Shown here: positions 52,896-64,000 of the stretch, in pieces | Position numbering within the stretch: position 1 is the first letter of the stretch | Layout of the letters: the number at the start of each line of letters is the position of its first letter | DNA from: Rhizoclosmatium globosum | Lineage: Eukaryota > Chytridiomycota > Chytridiomycetes > Chytridiales > Chytriomycetaceae | Length of the DNA stretch: 64,000 nt | NCBI GenBank assembly: GCA_002104985.1 | Contig: MCGO01000102.1 | Span: 1-64,000 of the forward strand | Direction: 5' to 3' | Translations under genes and position numbers: made by a program | Notes under the pieces: generated by a model | The model's database searches: none | Seen by the model: the letters and a program-made list of their open reading frames with translations, nothing else | Told to the model about the DNA's origin: nothing

Positions 52896-55573
52896 ATGAT
52901 TTCTTCATCTTCCATTTTGAATCAGATGAAGCCTCCACCACCACCACCTCCTCCAAGGCCCCCTTCATCAATCCCTTCATCAATCCCCCTTCCTCCTCCG
53001 CCGCCACCTTCTCTTTTGACCGAGAGCACAAAGTCGGCGCTGCTTTCGACGCTTTCGCAGTACTCAATCGACGAGTACTTTGACGAGTTTCAGGCGAATC
53101 TGAATGCGCAGCCAGTTGATGAAGGACCAAAACAGCCAATTAAAAAGACTCCATTTCAATTAAAGAAAGAAGCGGAAGAGGCAAAGAAGAAGGTTTGAGC
53201 TTTAATTCATCCATTTAATCCATTAATACTTACTTTATCACACAGCAAAACGAGGAAGATGCTGCACGTGCCCTTGAAGAGTTTACAGCTTCTTTTGAGA
53301 CGGATACAATTGCATTTGGACACAGAAGTATCGTGGCAAAAACGTGGGTGAAGGGAGGGGCTGTGCAAAAGAACAATTCAGAGATTGTTCAGTTGGATTC
53401 TATTGTTCAGTTGGATTCTAGTGGCGCAAAAGAAAATGATGATGAGGAAGGAGACTCTTTTTATCGGCCACATTTGAAGTTGAAGGACCAGTTTGGAAGC
53501 TCGGCCAGTAAACCTCCCATCCAACCACCCTCCTCCTCCACGACAACTGGGAAAAAGAGACAACTCGACGCGTTCCTTCAAGAACTGAAACAGCATCATG
53601 AGGTGACTCCAACCCCTTATCACTCAACACGAACACTAACACCTTGAAATATCACAGGAGTCTCCCTCTCAACGACAAAGAATCTCTCATTCTAGCGAAA
53701 ACCATTCATCGTCTTCATTTACTTCCAATATGGACCGTGCGAATGATCCAGACTCGATTTCTTGCAACTTGTTTCTCGGAAACCTACATCCATCTACCAC
53801 TGAACAAACTCTTCTCGAACAGTTTGGAGTATACGGACCCATTGCATCAGTCAAAATCATGTGGCCTCGCTCTCGTGAAGAAATGGAGCGAGGTCGGAAT
53901 TCGGCTTTTGTGGGATTCATGACTCGTAGAGATGCGGAAGACGCGTTATTGGATGTTCAGGCTGGGAAAGTTGTGGATGGGCGTAAGTTACATGTGAGTT
54001 TCCAATCTTAACTTTGAGAGCACATGTCTTATAAAACTGTTCAAAATAAGGTCGGATGGAGTAAACCGATGGTCATACCGGCACAACCAATCTATGTCGG
54101 CTCGAAAAAGGAGGCACCAACTTTCGCTCTTGGTTCTGCACCAACAGAACCGGTAAGCGATGGCCCGCATCCCTTCAACGCGAAACGCTATCCGCTGAAT
54201 GGAAACCGCCTCGAAGTCCAAGTCCAAGTACCATCAAATCGCGAAACCTTGTTCCGAATCCATAGAACAATAGAATTTGTTATTCTTCACGGCCCAACAT
54301 TTGAAGCGGCTGTGATGGGAAAAGAGCGAAATAATCCTGGATTCTCGTTCCTCTTTGATCATTCCAGTGCAGACCACATATATTATCGATGGAAGCTTTT
54401 TTCTTTACTGCATGGAGACGCAAAGCGATCAGGATGGAATGAGGAGCCATTTGTCATGTTTGAAGAGTCCGGGATATATTGGATTCCACCGCGACTAGCG
54501 TTTGAGGAGGAGGTATGAGTTGATCCCTGCGACCTGTCGAAGTAGCCTTATTCTTCGTTCTTCTATAGGCGGACGACCAAGATTCAAAAAACAACAACGA
54601 AACAGACACAGACGATTCCTCCGACTCCGACGCAGAAGAAGCCCCACGCCGAAAGAAAAGGAAACAACCTACATTCCAACCTCGTCACTTAACCCGCTTA
54701 CACACCCGCCTCCGAAACCTATCCCTCCCCTCACGCACCCAAATCGCATCTCTCATGCTCTTTACAATGCGTCACGCTCCACAAAACCATACCCTCCTCG
54801 CACAAACAATCTCAGAATCAATGACGCATTACGCGACGCCACTCCTTCCACACAAACTGTCGCGACTGTACCTCGTGTCTGACATTCTCCACAACTGTGC
54901 GTCCGTACAAGGCGGATGGAAACTCCGCGCCGCGTTATGCGACCGTCTTCCGAAGGTGTTTGAACATTTCGGGGATTGTTGGAAAGGGATTGAGGCGCGG
55001 TTACGGGCTGAGCAGTGGAAGCGGGGTGTTCTTGGTGTTGTTGGGGTATGGGAGCGGTGGAGTTTGTTTGAGCCTGGTGTTTTGGAGGCGTTGAGGAAGG
55101 GGTTTGAGGATGGATGTTTGGGTGTTGTTGATGTGAGTAGGGGTAAGGAAGTGAAAGAGGAGAGTGGGGATGAAGATGATGTTGATGGCGTGCCCATGAG
55201 TAGTTCAGAAACTGCAGTTGAAGTTGAGGTTTCAGTTGCGACTGGATTCAAACCTATTGGAACTGTAGAGCCTGCTAAGAAACCGAGGGTTTCGCGGTTT
55301 GATCGCGTTGATGAACCAGGTATTCGCGGTGTTGGATTGTCACCCACAGCTTCAAAGTTTGTCCCTGCAACTTCTACCACTCCTGGCTTTGTTCCTGCAA
55401 CGTCTTCGAATGCATCAAAGCCGTTAGCGGGATTTGTAGCGGCTACTCCTGCACCAGTTACTTTGTCTCGACCCGTACCATCTGAGATTTCAACTGCACC
55501 TCCGGTGAAGAAAACAAGTCGAGTTGTCGCGGGTGCTGCTAGTGTATTCCAAGATGATGATGACGACGACTAA
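52896..55573 (+). CDS. U2 snRNP-associated SR140 (U2SURP) homologue
   Basis: Five exons (52896..53192, 53246..53602, 53658..53993, 54051..54512, 54569..55573), introns 53-57 nt; 818 residues. SR140 associates with U2 snRNP in pre-mRNA splicing. A proline-rich N-terminus is followed by the family motif TWVKGG; then an RRM (LFLGNLHPSTTEQTL...RNSAFVGFMTRRDAEDAL, about residues 255-330) and GWSKPM; a SURP module (LFRIHRTIEFVILHGPTFEAAVM...FLFDHSSADHIYYRWKL); a CID-like helical domain (about residues 530-650); and an acidic C-terminus. Residues VPATS recur near the end. The start could also be the Met 10 codons downstream (MKPPPP). Confidence 0.9.
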
Positions 55574-55763
55574 TAATAAATAAGTTTAAATATTTCGAAA
55601 TTAAACAAACGTCCAGAGCCTTATATGCATAAGTAAGAAAGCGATTAGTTCATAAAGTTTCACAAATTGTTCGCGAATTCCTCACGTTTCTTATCATTGA
55701 CTTGAGATGGTACATAGCACTGAAAAACGAGGGGAAAAAAAGACAAAAAGTACATACATTCTA

Positions 55764-58700
55764 TTATTTACTCTCACTCGTTCTCCCCAAAACAGACATA
55801 ACCCACTCCCACAACCCAATCCCTTTACTCCCCTCCTTCAACCTCGCTTCAACACCATGAATCCGCTGCACAAAAACGCGTCCAGCTTCTTCCGTCTCAG
55901 AAACTCTCGCCTCCAACAATGCAACTGCGTATTTCACTTTCTGCGTTTGGATTTGTAACGCGTCGATTAAGGCTACAGCTTGGCCTTGAGCTGCAACGAG
56001 GGATTTCAGGTCTTGGATGAGTTGTTGTTTTTGTTGAGATCGCGTTGAGATTGCGGTTTGAATTCGGGAGGAGAGGCTGGCTTGGGTTTCGAGTAGTTGC
56101 GCGATGCTTTGATTTTCGAGTGGAGGTTCGGTTTCATTTGAGGATTTGCGAATTAGTTTTGTGACTGCTGAAATTTGAGTAGATGCTGAATCAATGGATT
56201 GGAGTAGTGCGACTAGCGGGGATGGATTATCTGGATTATTTTTAATTTCTGAAGATATTTGAGGATGATCACGTAGAGCTGCAAGGCGTTCTGCGATTGC
56301 CTTTGTAAGTGTTGGGATATCTGTGGAGGTTTCGAGGATTTTGTCCGTCTCGTCTGTACGTGACCAACGAAATTAGAAAAATTCAACCAATAGACTAGTT
56401 ACCTCTTGTGGCTATTGTTGGAGTATCCATATCCGACACATCCGTATACCCATCAGACAAAATCTTCTTACTCTCCGTCTCACTATCTCCGACAAGTGCA
56501 ATCGAAATCACTCTCTCCCTTTTACTCCTCCTCTTTTTAATCGATTTACTCGTCCGAGACTTTTTCGAGAGCGCAGGACTCAACCTTCCCGCATCCTCCA
56601 AAAACAAACTCCCTCTCGACTGACCCCCAACCGACTTCCGCGACAAAGACAGCGAAACAGAACTCGCATCCGGAACCTCCAACCGAAGCCCACTTAATCT
56701 CGTTTCACTCATACTCCGTTTCAAGAACGCAGGCCCCGCATCAGTAACCGGTGTAACAGGAGACGTCAACGCCTCGTCCTCCGTTATATCCGGCATCTCA
56801 ACCACAGAAGTTTTCACCCCAATATCACCTACACTCAACGACCTCGTCATCCGCATCATCGACTCCCGATTCTCCACCCCCACACCACCCCCACCACCAC
56901 CCCCACCACTCAGCTTCCCAACCATCACCGGACTCGTAGTCGTACTCGCTCTAAACACCCTCCCCACCCCGTCCCCCGTAAGCAACGGCCCACTCACAGC
57001 CATCCCGTCATGACTCACCCCACCCCGCAAATAGCCCGCATGCGTCTCTTTACTAGGCTTCCCCGCAAGCTGAGCAAACATTTTAACGTTCCTGCCAATG
57101 TTTTTGATTCCTTGGAGGAGCTTTCCGGGGGCTTTGGTGGGGGACGTTGCGTCGTCGGAGTCAAAGTCGTTGTCGGAGTCGGAGGACGGGATCGGGGACA
57201 TTCGGGGGGTGAGGGAGCGGTAGGATGTTGAAGGGGCGAGGAGGAGTTGGGAGGGTTGGGAGTTGGGGCTTGCAGGTGGTGGGTGTGTTGTTGTTGATGC
57301 GGATGGTTGTTTTGATGTTGTTGCGCTTCCACTTCCCATTGAGTTGAATGATGATTTTGTGATTAGTGGGGATTCGTTGAAACTTGTTTTTTTGATAGGA
57401 CCTGTTGTAGTAGCAGTGGTTGACAGCAACGCTGGCTTTTCAGAAGGAAGTGGGGTACGATTCTCTGGATCAACAGACAACTGTGGTCGTGGTCGAATAC
57501 CAAGAGATTCTCTTCCCACTGTAGTAAGTCGCGCAGGCGAAATCGACTTTGATTTCGACTTTTTCTTTGCTTCCTTGAGTTCCTGTTTCCTTGCCTGTTT
57601 CTCCTGCATTGCAGCCATAGCAGCCGCAGAAGCACGATGACTTTCCTCCACAGCTTTCGCGACAGACAGAAACAGATCAATACCCAAATCATCTCCGTCC
57701 CCAACACGTTCAGCTCCACCAGCTTTACTGCTACTACCTGAAGCACCAATCACGCCACCACCACGAAACCGATCAATCCCTCTCGAAAACCCTTGCTGCC
57801 CTTTAATCAACAAACTCCCCTTCTCGTTCCTCGAAAAGTCACCATCAGTGCTTCCAACACTAACAATACCAACAACCCCAAGATCACCCAACGTGAAATC
57901 CTTGACGAGACTCTGCATCTTTTTTCGCGTTGCTTCGCCCATGATTCCTGTTACTTTCAAGCCGTATGCTTTCTGGAATTCACCGACACAGACTTGGAAG
58001 TCTTTCCAGTCTCCGATTTGGGTGGATTGGTATGCGGACTGTGAATCGATGATGGAGTTTGGTCGGGAAGGGGTTGGTTGTTTTTCAGAGAATGGTTTGT
58101 GGGGTGGGAATCCAAGGGATGTTAGAGTATTTCGAAGGGATAGAGTTGTTCGAAAGAGCGTTGAAATGAGTGTTGGTTGGAGGATTGAATATTCTGAGAG
58201 CGTGTGTAGGGATGTTGCATCGAATGGACCGAATTCTGGTTGGATGTGATTAAGTGAAGGGATGGTGTGTGAACTCTCCATACCTGACACGAAATCCGTC
58301 ATTCCGAGGATGGTTGTGTTACAGATTAATCCGTCTATCCAGACAGATTCATCAAAGACTCCGTTGCGAAGAGGAGAGGTCCCTTGATCCACAGATGGGT
58401 ATAAACCAAGAAGGTACAGGTTCCTCTGAATCAATTTCCCCAAAGACAGCACTGTCTCAAGGAATACAGCATCATTCATCTCCTGAGGCTGTTTAATCGC
58501 CATTGTAGCAAAGAAGCGGTCCCGCACACTCTGACTAACAGGAGCGTTACTCCACGCCGTTCTTCTGTCTGGAATACAGCCGCCCAGCCGATGCAGATTC
58601 ACATTGAGAATCAGGGCATCCAACTGTGCATCGAAAGACGAGTTTGAGTTAATTCTGATTGAATTGTTGTTTCCCAAGTGGGTTCCTGGATCCATCGCAA

Positions 58701-59091
58701 AGACCAGGCCATGCTCCGTTTCGACCGGGTTCAAGTTGTCCGCCTCGAAAAAAGCGAATACTTTTCTGAGGAGATTGTTTGTCGTTGAAGATTGCGAAAG
58801 CGGAAGTGAAAACAGCGAACACGTCGACGAATCGCCGGGAACCTGTTTTTGTTGCTTTTTAAACCACCTAGGAACCACCTAGGGAACACCTAGGGAACAC
58901 CTAGGACTCACCTCGACAACATAGGATTTAAACACTCGTTCCCGCTCAAGCAACCACACTACATCAACAAACACCGCAAATCCAATGACTACTTTAGAGT
59001 CGCTTTCGTGGTACTGAACATCGATGCCTAGATCATTGGCTATCCGTTGGAGCCCACGCATCTCGGGTGTGCAGAAAAAGCGATCACCCAT
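55764..59091 (-). CDS. Large Ser-rich protein, possibly STB6/SIN3-binding-like
   Basis: Three exons, complement(55764..56353, 56403..58842, 58912..59091); 1069 residues. The N-terminal 400 residues are conserved-looking. A segment GFAVFVDVVWLLERERVF...VPGD resembles the start of fungal STB6-type SIN3-binding proteins. A later stretch WKDFQVCVGEFQKAYGLKVTGIMGEATRKKMQ resembles a peptidoglycan-binding-like helical repeat seen in that group. The middle 400 residues are Ser/Thr/Gly-rich and disordered with several RRxS-type sites. The C-terminal 200 residues form a Gln-rich coiled coil. The family link is from memory and tentative. Intron 1 (58843-58911) contains four copies of an 11-bp repeat next to its donor. 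Confidence 0.6.
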
Positions 59092-59189
59092 TGTCCAATT
59101 TAACACGAATTTAATAAGAGAAAAGAAAGGAGAGAAAAGGAAGAAACGATAGATTTTGCATACAATATAATGTATAAACTTCTTTGAAA
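59092..59189. promoter_or_regulatory. 98-bp divergent promoter
   Basis: Between the start codons of the STB6-like gene (minus) and the ALDH-like gene (plus). A purine-rich tract lies at 59118-59145. Nothing else recognised. Confidence 0.35.
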
Positions 59190-60969
59190 ATGAATGCTCC
59201 TGTGAGCTTGTCTCTTCACCGCGAACACAGCCAAGAACACATTGAAACTCTTCGCGCCACTTTCACCAGTCAAAAGACAAAGAGAATCTCGTGGAGGAAG
59301 GACCAGTTATTCAAGCTTCATTCTTGGATTGTTGAGCATAACAACCTGATTAGCGAGGCTGTTCGGAAGGACCTGCGCAAGGTACTTGACATGCTTTTAA
59401 CCTTGAATACTATTGGATTGCAGCTAACTTAACCACTCCCAGAGCGATGCTGCAATTGCTCTTGAATTGACCCAAATCCTCAACGAAGCAGCTGATGCTT
59501 TCAACAACTTGGACGACTGGACAAAAGCTGAAACAACTTTGAATAACTCGGCCAAAGTTGTTCGAGAAGCCCGTGGACTTGTGTTGATTGTTGGCACGTG
59601 GGACTTTGCCCTTCAATCTGTCCTTCTTCCTCTTATTTCTGCAATTGCTGCTGGAAACTGCGTGGCTGTCAAGGTTATCTCTTTAATATTATTTAGCTTA
59701 TTCTTATATCTGCCACCTGACAGATAACTGACTTGGCGCCAAACACATCTCTCCTGCTGTCACAATCCATCCCACGCGTTCTCGACAATGATGCCATCAA
59801 ATTACTCAACTTGGATCTTCCTCAGATATTAAATACCCTCAAATTCGACTTGATCTACTTCTCAGAGCCGTCGCAACTGTCAACATCTCTCCTCGCAAAT
59901 TCAGCCTCTGTAAACCAACACACACCAGTCCTTCAACTTCAATCAGGAAAATCAGTTGCATATGTACACAGTGACGCCATCATCGAAGCTACTGCAACCC
60001 GCATTGCATACACAAAGTTTGGAATCAACTGTGGCCAATCATCGACTGCACCTTCCTACGTTCTTGTACACACCGCATCGTACCGCCCCTTCATTGAAGC
60101 TCTCAAACATTCCATACAGACTTTATTCACAGCACGGCCAATTGAGTCAACCGCATACGGCCGAATCATAAACAGGTATTTATCCGCCCCCAAAAAATCA
60201 TTCCCCCACAACCATTCCTAACTCCCAAAACATAGAACCCACCTACAATACCTCCAAACAACCCTCACAAACCAACTCGCACTTCCACATTCCAAGCTCG
60301 AATTCGGTGGAGAATCAGATCTCACCCACCTCTTTCTGGAGCCGACTGTCGTCTCTGGCGTCACTCTCACAGACCCGTTGATGCAATACAACCTGAATGG
60401 TCCTATCTTACCTGTCCTTGAAGTCGGGGATGTGTTCGACGCGGCACGTATAATTCGTGAAAGGTATAACCCCTTTCCTTTCAAAACCGCACCTAACACC
60501 TTTGTTTTACTTAATATACACACTGAACAGAGGATACACCCCCGTCACATCAATATACACCCAAACCCCGCGACTCACAACCCCAATCCTCGAAACAACA
60601 CACTCAGGAACCGTAATCGTAAATGACTCTTACATTCAGCAATCACATGCATATTCAGGAAAGGAAGGGTTCCTGGCGTTCACGTATCCACGGAAATTTA
60701 TTTGGGAATCAAACGGCTGGATGACAGAGTTGTTTCGTTCGGTGTTCCGATACCCGCCATTTGCTGCGCGGAGGGACGTGATTGAGGTTGTGAATCGGTG
60801 GAGTAGGAAGAGGTTGGATGTTGGTGGGTGGAGGCGATTTGTCGCGCTTTTTTGGCCAAAGCTTTGGAAGATTGTTGTGGTGTATGTCGCGTTTTGGATT
60901 GGGAAGAGTGTTGGTGAGGAAGATGAGTGGGAAGGGGTTTTGGATAAGATTCGTTTGATTCTACCATAA
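59190..60969 (+). CDS. ALDH3-like pseudoenzyme with C-terminal membrane segment
   Basis: Five exons (59190..59381, 59443..59673, 59724..60175, 60236..60463, 60531..60969), 513 residues, all joins in phase. The fold-level pattern is that of ALDH3/fatty aldehyde dehydrogenase. Key residues are gone: the catalytic Cys (GQ-I/T-C) is Ser (GQSS), the catalytic Glu in ELGGK is Gln (QLQSGK), the FTGST cofactor motif is FSEPS, and the E(E)IFGP cofactor motif is LNGP. It ends with a hydrophobic stretch (KLWKIVVVYVAFWIG) typical of tail-anchored fatty ALDHs. An intact, spliced frame with selective loss of active-site motifs suggests a non-catalytic role. It lies tail to tail with an intact homologue. 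Confidence 0.8.
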
Positions 60970-61197
60970 TATTCGAACATATACATAATTCATTTTGTCG
61001 GCTTTGAGTATGAGATCGGATGTACCCTGCTTGACTAGCTTCGTTCTTCAAGATGAAAGCTTCATTGGGGAAGAAAATAAAACTATCTGTTATTAATTCG
61101 TTGCCAAGAAATTTGGATTCTCCAATGTAGAGAGAGCATTACAATTGATAAGGAAAAGCACAAATCCAACCTTAAAACTTAAACAAAGACTCCACCT
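60970..61197. other. Convergent 3' region of the two ALDH genes
   Basis: Contains AAATAAAAC near 61075 and presumably both 3' UTRs. No gene. Confidence 0.4.
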
Positions 61198-63350
61198 TCA
61201 CAACCCAATCAACCCCTTCACCTGACCAACCGCCTCCTCCCATCCTACAACCCCCACCAAAACCCCCAACCGGAACAAAACCCACAACCGCGCGTAAACC
61301 CAAACCCGTCCCAAAACAGCACTCAAAAACGCATACACCCAGCTCTTTGGCGCCTTTTGCATCGCAACTTTGTATAAGCTTCTCGCAAGCGGAGTTGCAC
61401 TGAACGGTGGGTTCAAGAGCGCGTGTGCGCCTTCGGAGATTGCGTGGGTTCCGCGGTGGATGAACCCGCGTTGGTGGGTGAATTCTGTTTGTGAGGTGAG
61501 AGTTGGTTGATGTAGAATAAGTAGGATACACTCAATGTACCTAGGAACCCAGCGTGGCCGTGACATTTCCCGATTCCAGAGTATCCGATACCTCCAAATG
61601 GCATGTCTTCGACTGTTTCAGGGGGGTTATTATAGGCGGAGAGATGAGAACGATGAGAATACATACGAGCCATATTAAAGTAAAAATCATTCACAAGCAA
61701 ACTCCCACTTGAAGTCGACGACGCAAACTTATCCACAACGCTCTTGGACTCTGTGCACACGTAAATACTCAAAGGCCGTTCACGCGCATTGATAGCATTC
61801 AGCGCTTCATCCACAGAAGAAACCTGAACGATTCCAACGACAGGCCCAAAGATTTCTTCCTCCATCAACGGATCCGTTGGTTTCACGCCACTGATGACAG
61901 TCGGCGCGACAAAACACTCTTCGACGCTGTATTCACCGCCGCATTCGACTTTCGAGTGCGCTTGCGCGGTTTGACGGGCAAGCAGTTTCGCAACACGTTG
62001 GGTATGGTTACGGTTGATGAGACGGCCGTATTCCTTTGAAGCGCGCGGGTTAGCAGAGTAAAATTCTTTGAAGGAGGCGCGAAGGGATGAGGAGAGTTTC
62101 GCGGCGACAGAGGTGTGTGCGAGGATGTAGTCTGGGGCGAGACAGATTTGGCCGTTGTTCATGCACTTTGCCCAAGCGATTCTGCGAGCAATGACGGGGA
62201 TGTTGGCGGACTCGTCGACGTAGACGGGGCATTTTCCACCGAGTTCGAGGGCGAGGGGGACAAGATTCTTTGCACAGGTTTGGGCGATTGATTTTCCTAC
62301 TGTCGTGGAACCAGTGAAAAAGACTTTGTCGAGTCTACAAAGATCTTTTTTAGTATAAAATGCGGAAATTGTCCCTCTATTCGGGTACCTTCCGCCCATT
62401 CCTCACTCAATAAGAATCCTAGGACATTACTTTGATTTCTTTTCGATGTGTCAATATCGTTTTTTCACTTCACTCTCTATTCCTCTTTTTTGAGTATGCC
62501 TCCACGCAACCTCCAACCTCCAAACCTCATACGGTCGCGTTCCTTGAAGTCTGTCGAATTCTGCTGTTCACATCCGGCCACTTACTCCATCTTCGCTACA
62601 CACAGTCTGAGCGCACTTCCAATTAAACCCACCTTTGTTCCAACAACCACTTAGTTTCTTGAATGCCACCAGTAACAACTTTCACACAACTCGAATCAAA
62701 CAATTTCGGCACCCACTCGACCCACATTTGTTCAGTATGCGAGGCCACCTCACTCGGCTTCAACACGACACAGTTACCAGCGGCAAGAGCACTGACGAGT
62801 GGAGCCACGAGTAAATTGACGGGATAATTAAAAGGCGAGATAATAAGAACGACACCGAGCGGCTCTTGGCGCGTTTCAATTACATCAAGAAGGGTTGCTG
62901 GGTTCTTTTCGCAGGGAACAGGTTTTGTCCACTCAGAGAGATTGTTTAAGGCATAGACGACTTCGTTGATTGTTGAAACTAGTTCTGAGGAGACTTCGGC
63001 GGGCGGCTGTTTGTTTTTAAGTGGACGAGTGTGTCAGGAACAGCTTGACAGGATACTCTAAAAGTAAAAGGAGACACAGATAGAAAGTGACCCGGGCATC
63101 CGCGAGGCTTCCCCGCTCATCCAATTACTAATCAAGTGCGAATAAAGCAATGCTGACTAATACGTACGCGATGCAGGTCTTTGAAAAGCACTTGTTGAAT
63201 CAGGTTCTCGTTCGACGAAAGAAACTTGTACAGCGACAAGAGCTGCTTCCGCCGCCACGAAACCGCCTTTGTTTTGTTGGTGGCGAACGAGGCTCGGAGC
63301 GCTGCGACCGACGATGTGATTTCAGGAAACACGGTCGTTGGTGATGCCAT
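61198..63350 (-). CDS. Fatty aldehyde dehydrogenase (ALDH3 family)
   Basis: Five exons, complement(61198..61484, 61541..61612, 61667..62334, 62633..63006, 63168..63350); 527 residues. Oxidises medium- to long-chain aldehydes to fatty acids with NAD(P). All motifs are present: GNCVVLKPSE, FFTGSTTVGK, LELGGKCP with the catalytic Glu, NNGQICLAPD with the catalytic Cys, EEIFGP, and PFGGIGYSG. A C-terminal hydrophobic region (residues about 480-520) should anchor it to ER or mitochondrial outer membrane, as in Hfd1/FALDH. Introns of 161 and 298 nt are long for this locus. Start is the ATG at 63350; the open frame upstream lacks ATG. Confidence 0.92.
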
Positions 63351-63418
63351 TTCGGTGGAATTTTGTGGAAGAAAACTCACTTTCCCTCTTTATTATTTCA
63401 TCTCAATCAAAAACCAGC

Positions 63419-63855
63419 TCAAAACCCAGAAGGTTTTTCTGTGGCCGAAAGTGAATACCCAGAAATTAAATCATCTCGGCCAGGCAAAACATCAAACAAC
63501 TTTCGAGTACAGTAGCCAAGATCTTTGTTATAGACAACCACATGGTATTGCATTGTGGCTACGAGGTCTCTGCATGCCTCTGAGGTCGTAGCAATGGTAT
63601 TGTCCTTGAAATCAAATTTGCCTGGAAAATCGTAACCTTGCATATCAGGAGCAGAATAAAGGAACATCACAAGGGAGGGACTAGCAGGTGCTGGATTCTT
63701 GCAGCAGCACGCGAAAGAATTCCTATTGAACGTAAAGAACCTCACTTGATGACATTAATGTCAACTGAGTACCAGGCTCGAGCAAAACGAGGGGCTTGAT
63801 CTCGACCAATAAGGTGATTTGGACCTGTTGTGTTCAAGGCAGGGATCAAGCTCAT
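63419..63855 (-). CDS. Small protein with PAN/apple-like Cys pattern
   Basis: Two exons, complement(63419..63680, 63746..63855); 123 residues; 65-nt intron. The central part TSEACRDLVATMQYHVVVYNKDLGYCTRKL has the spacing of a PAN/apple module (Cys-x2-L... VxYN... GxC), which binds proteins or sugars in secreted proteins. No signal peptide is seen from the ATG at 63855, so an upstream exon beyond the window or a different start is possible. A GGAGATCGG in gene orientation lies at 63985-63993, as in tectonin promoters. Confidence 0.55.
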
Positions 63856-64000
63856 TGTTGAGGCACTATTTGTTTCGAAGCGATAATAATTAGTGAGGTG
63901 CGCACAGCTAGCGTATTTTAAGTCTGAACTGAGCGTGGCGGTGAGAAGAACTGTGATATTGCGGCTGTGAAGTCGATCGGACCTCCGATCTCCAATTATC
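63856..64000. promoter_or_regulatory. 5' flank of the PAN-like gene
   Basis: Contains GGAGATCGG on the minus strand (63985-63993) within an imperfect palindrome with GATCGGAC. Window ends here. Confidence 0.35.

Overview
The window is nuclear DNA of a fungus, most probably a zoosporic (chytrid-type) one. This is inferred from many short (45-65 nt) GT-AG introns with fungal branch points, a mitochondrial Hsp60/Hsp10 pair, Tom70, fungal MFS and sulfonate-utilisation genes, a spliceosomal SR140 protein, and a 1007-residue multi-EF-hand protein of the kind linked to cilia and flagella. No tRNA, rRNA or CRISPR was seen. Exon joins were found by eye and accepted only when splice sites and reading phase agreed across the whole gene.

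Layout. 0.7-1.6 kb: two tandem small paralogous proteins. 2.1-5.3 kb: a divergent pair, an ACS/Dal5-type MFS transporter and a TauD/Jlp1-type 2-oxoglutarate dioxygenase (sulfonate use). 5.6-8.6 kb: two tandem tectonin-repeat proteins. 8.8-11.9 kb: HSP60 and HSP10 head to head over a 143-bp promoter with a step-type heat-shock element. 12.2-13.1 kb: a spliced, apparently non-coding transcript whose introns carry three near-identical C/D-box snoRNAs. 13.2-15.2 kb: a double-MazG fusion and a secreted GH114 hydrolase. 15.9-37.1 kb: a tandemly duplicated block. One copy holds a kinase-Tom70 chimera, broken by a Copia element inside an exon and abutted by a second Copia element. The other holds a truncated pseudogene, a secreted tectonin protein and an intact TOM70. 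37.4-49.1 kb: further tectonin genes and pseudogenes, a C2H2 zinc-finger gene sitting inside a split tectonin pseudogene, a DUF2306 membrane protein, an F-box/LRR protein, a second MFS paralogue and an unknown gene. 49.2-63.9 kb: the EF-hand gene, SR140, a large STB6-like(?) protein, an ALDH-like pseudoenzyme tail to tail with an intact fatty-aldehyde-type ALDH, and a small PAN-like protein.

Most unusual content: (1) an expanding and decaying family of secreted tectonin proteins built as two tandem five-repeat units, each with a conserved Cys-Cys pair; (2) two young Copia elements whose primer sites match the anticodon arm of tRNA-Lys(CUU), which implies half-tRNA priming; one also has a canonical -1 slippery heptamer at the gag stop and a long antisense ORF in its leader; (3) the kinase-TPR chimera; (4) triplicated intronic snoRNAs; (5) an ALDH that has lost its catalytic and cofactor motifs while keeping a clean spliced frame.
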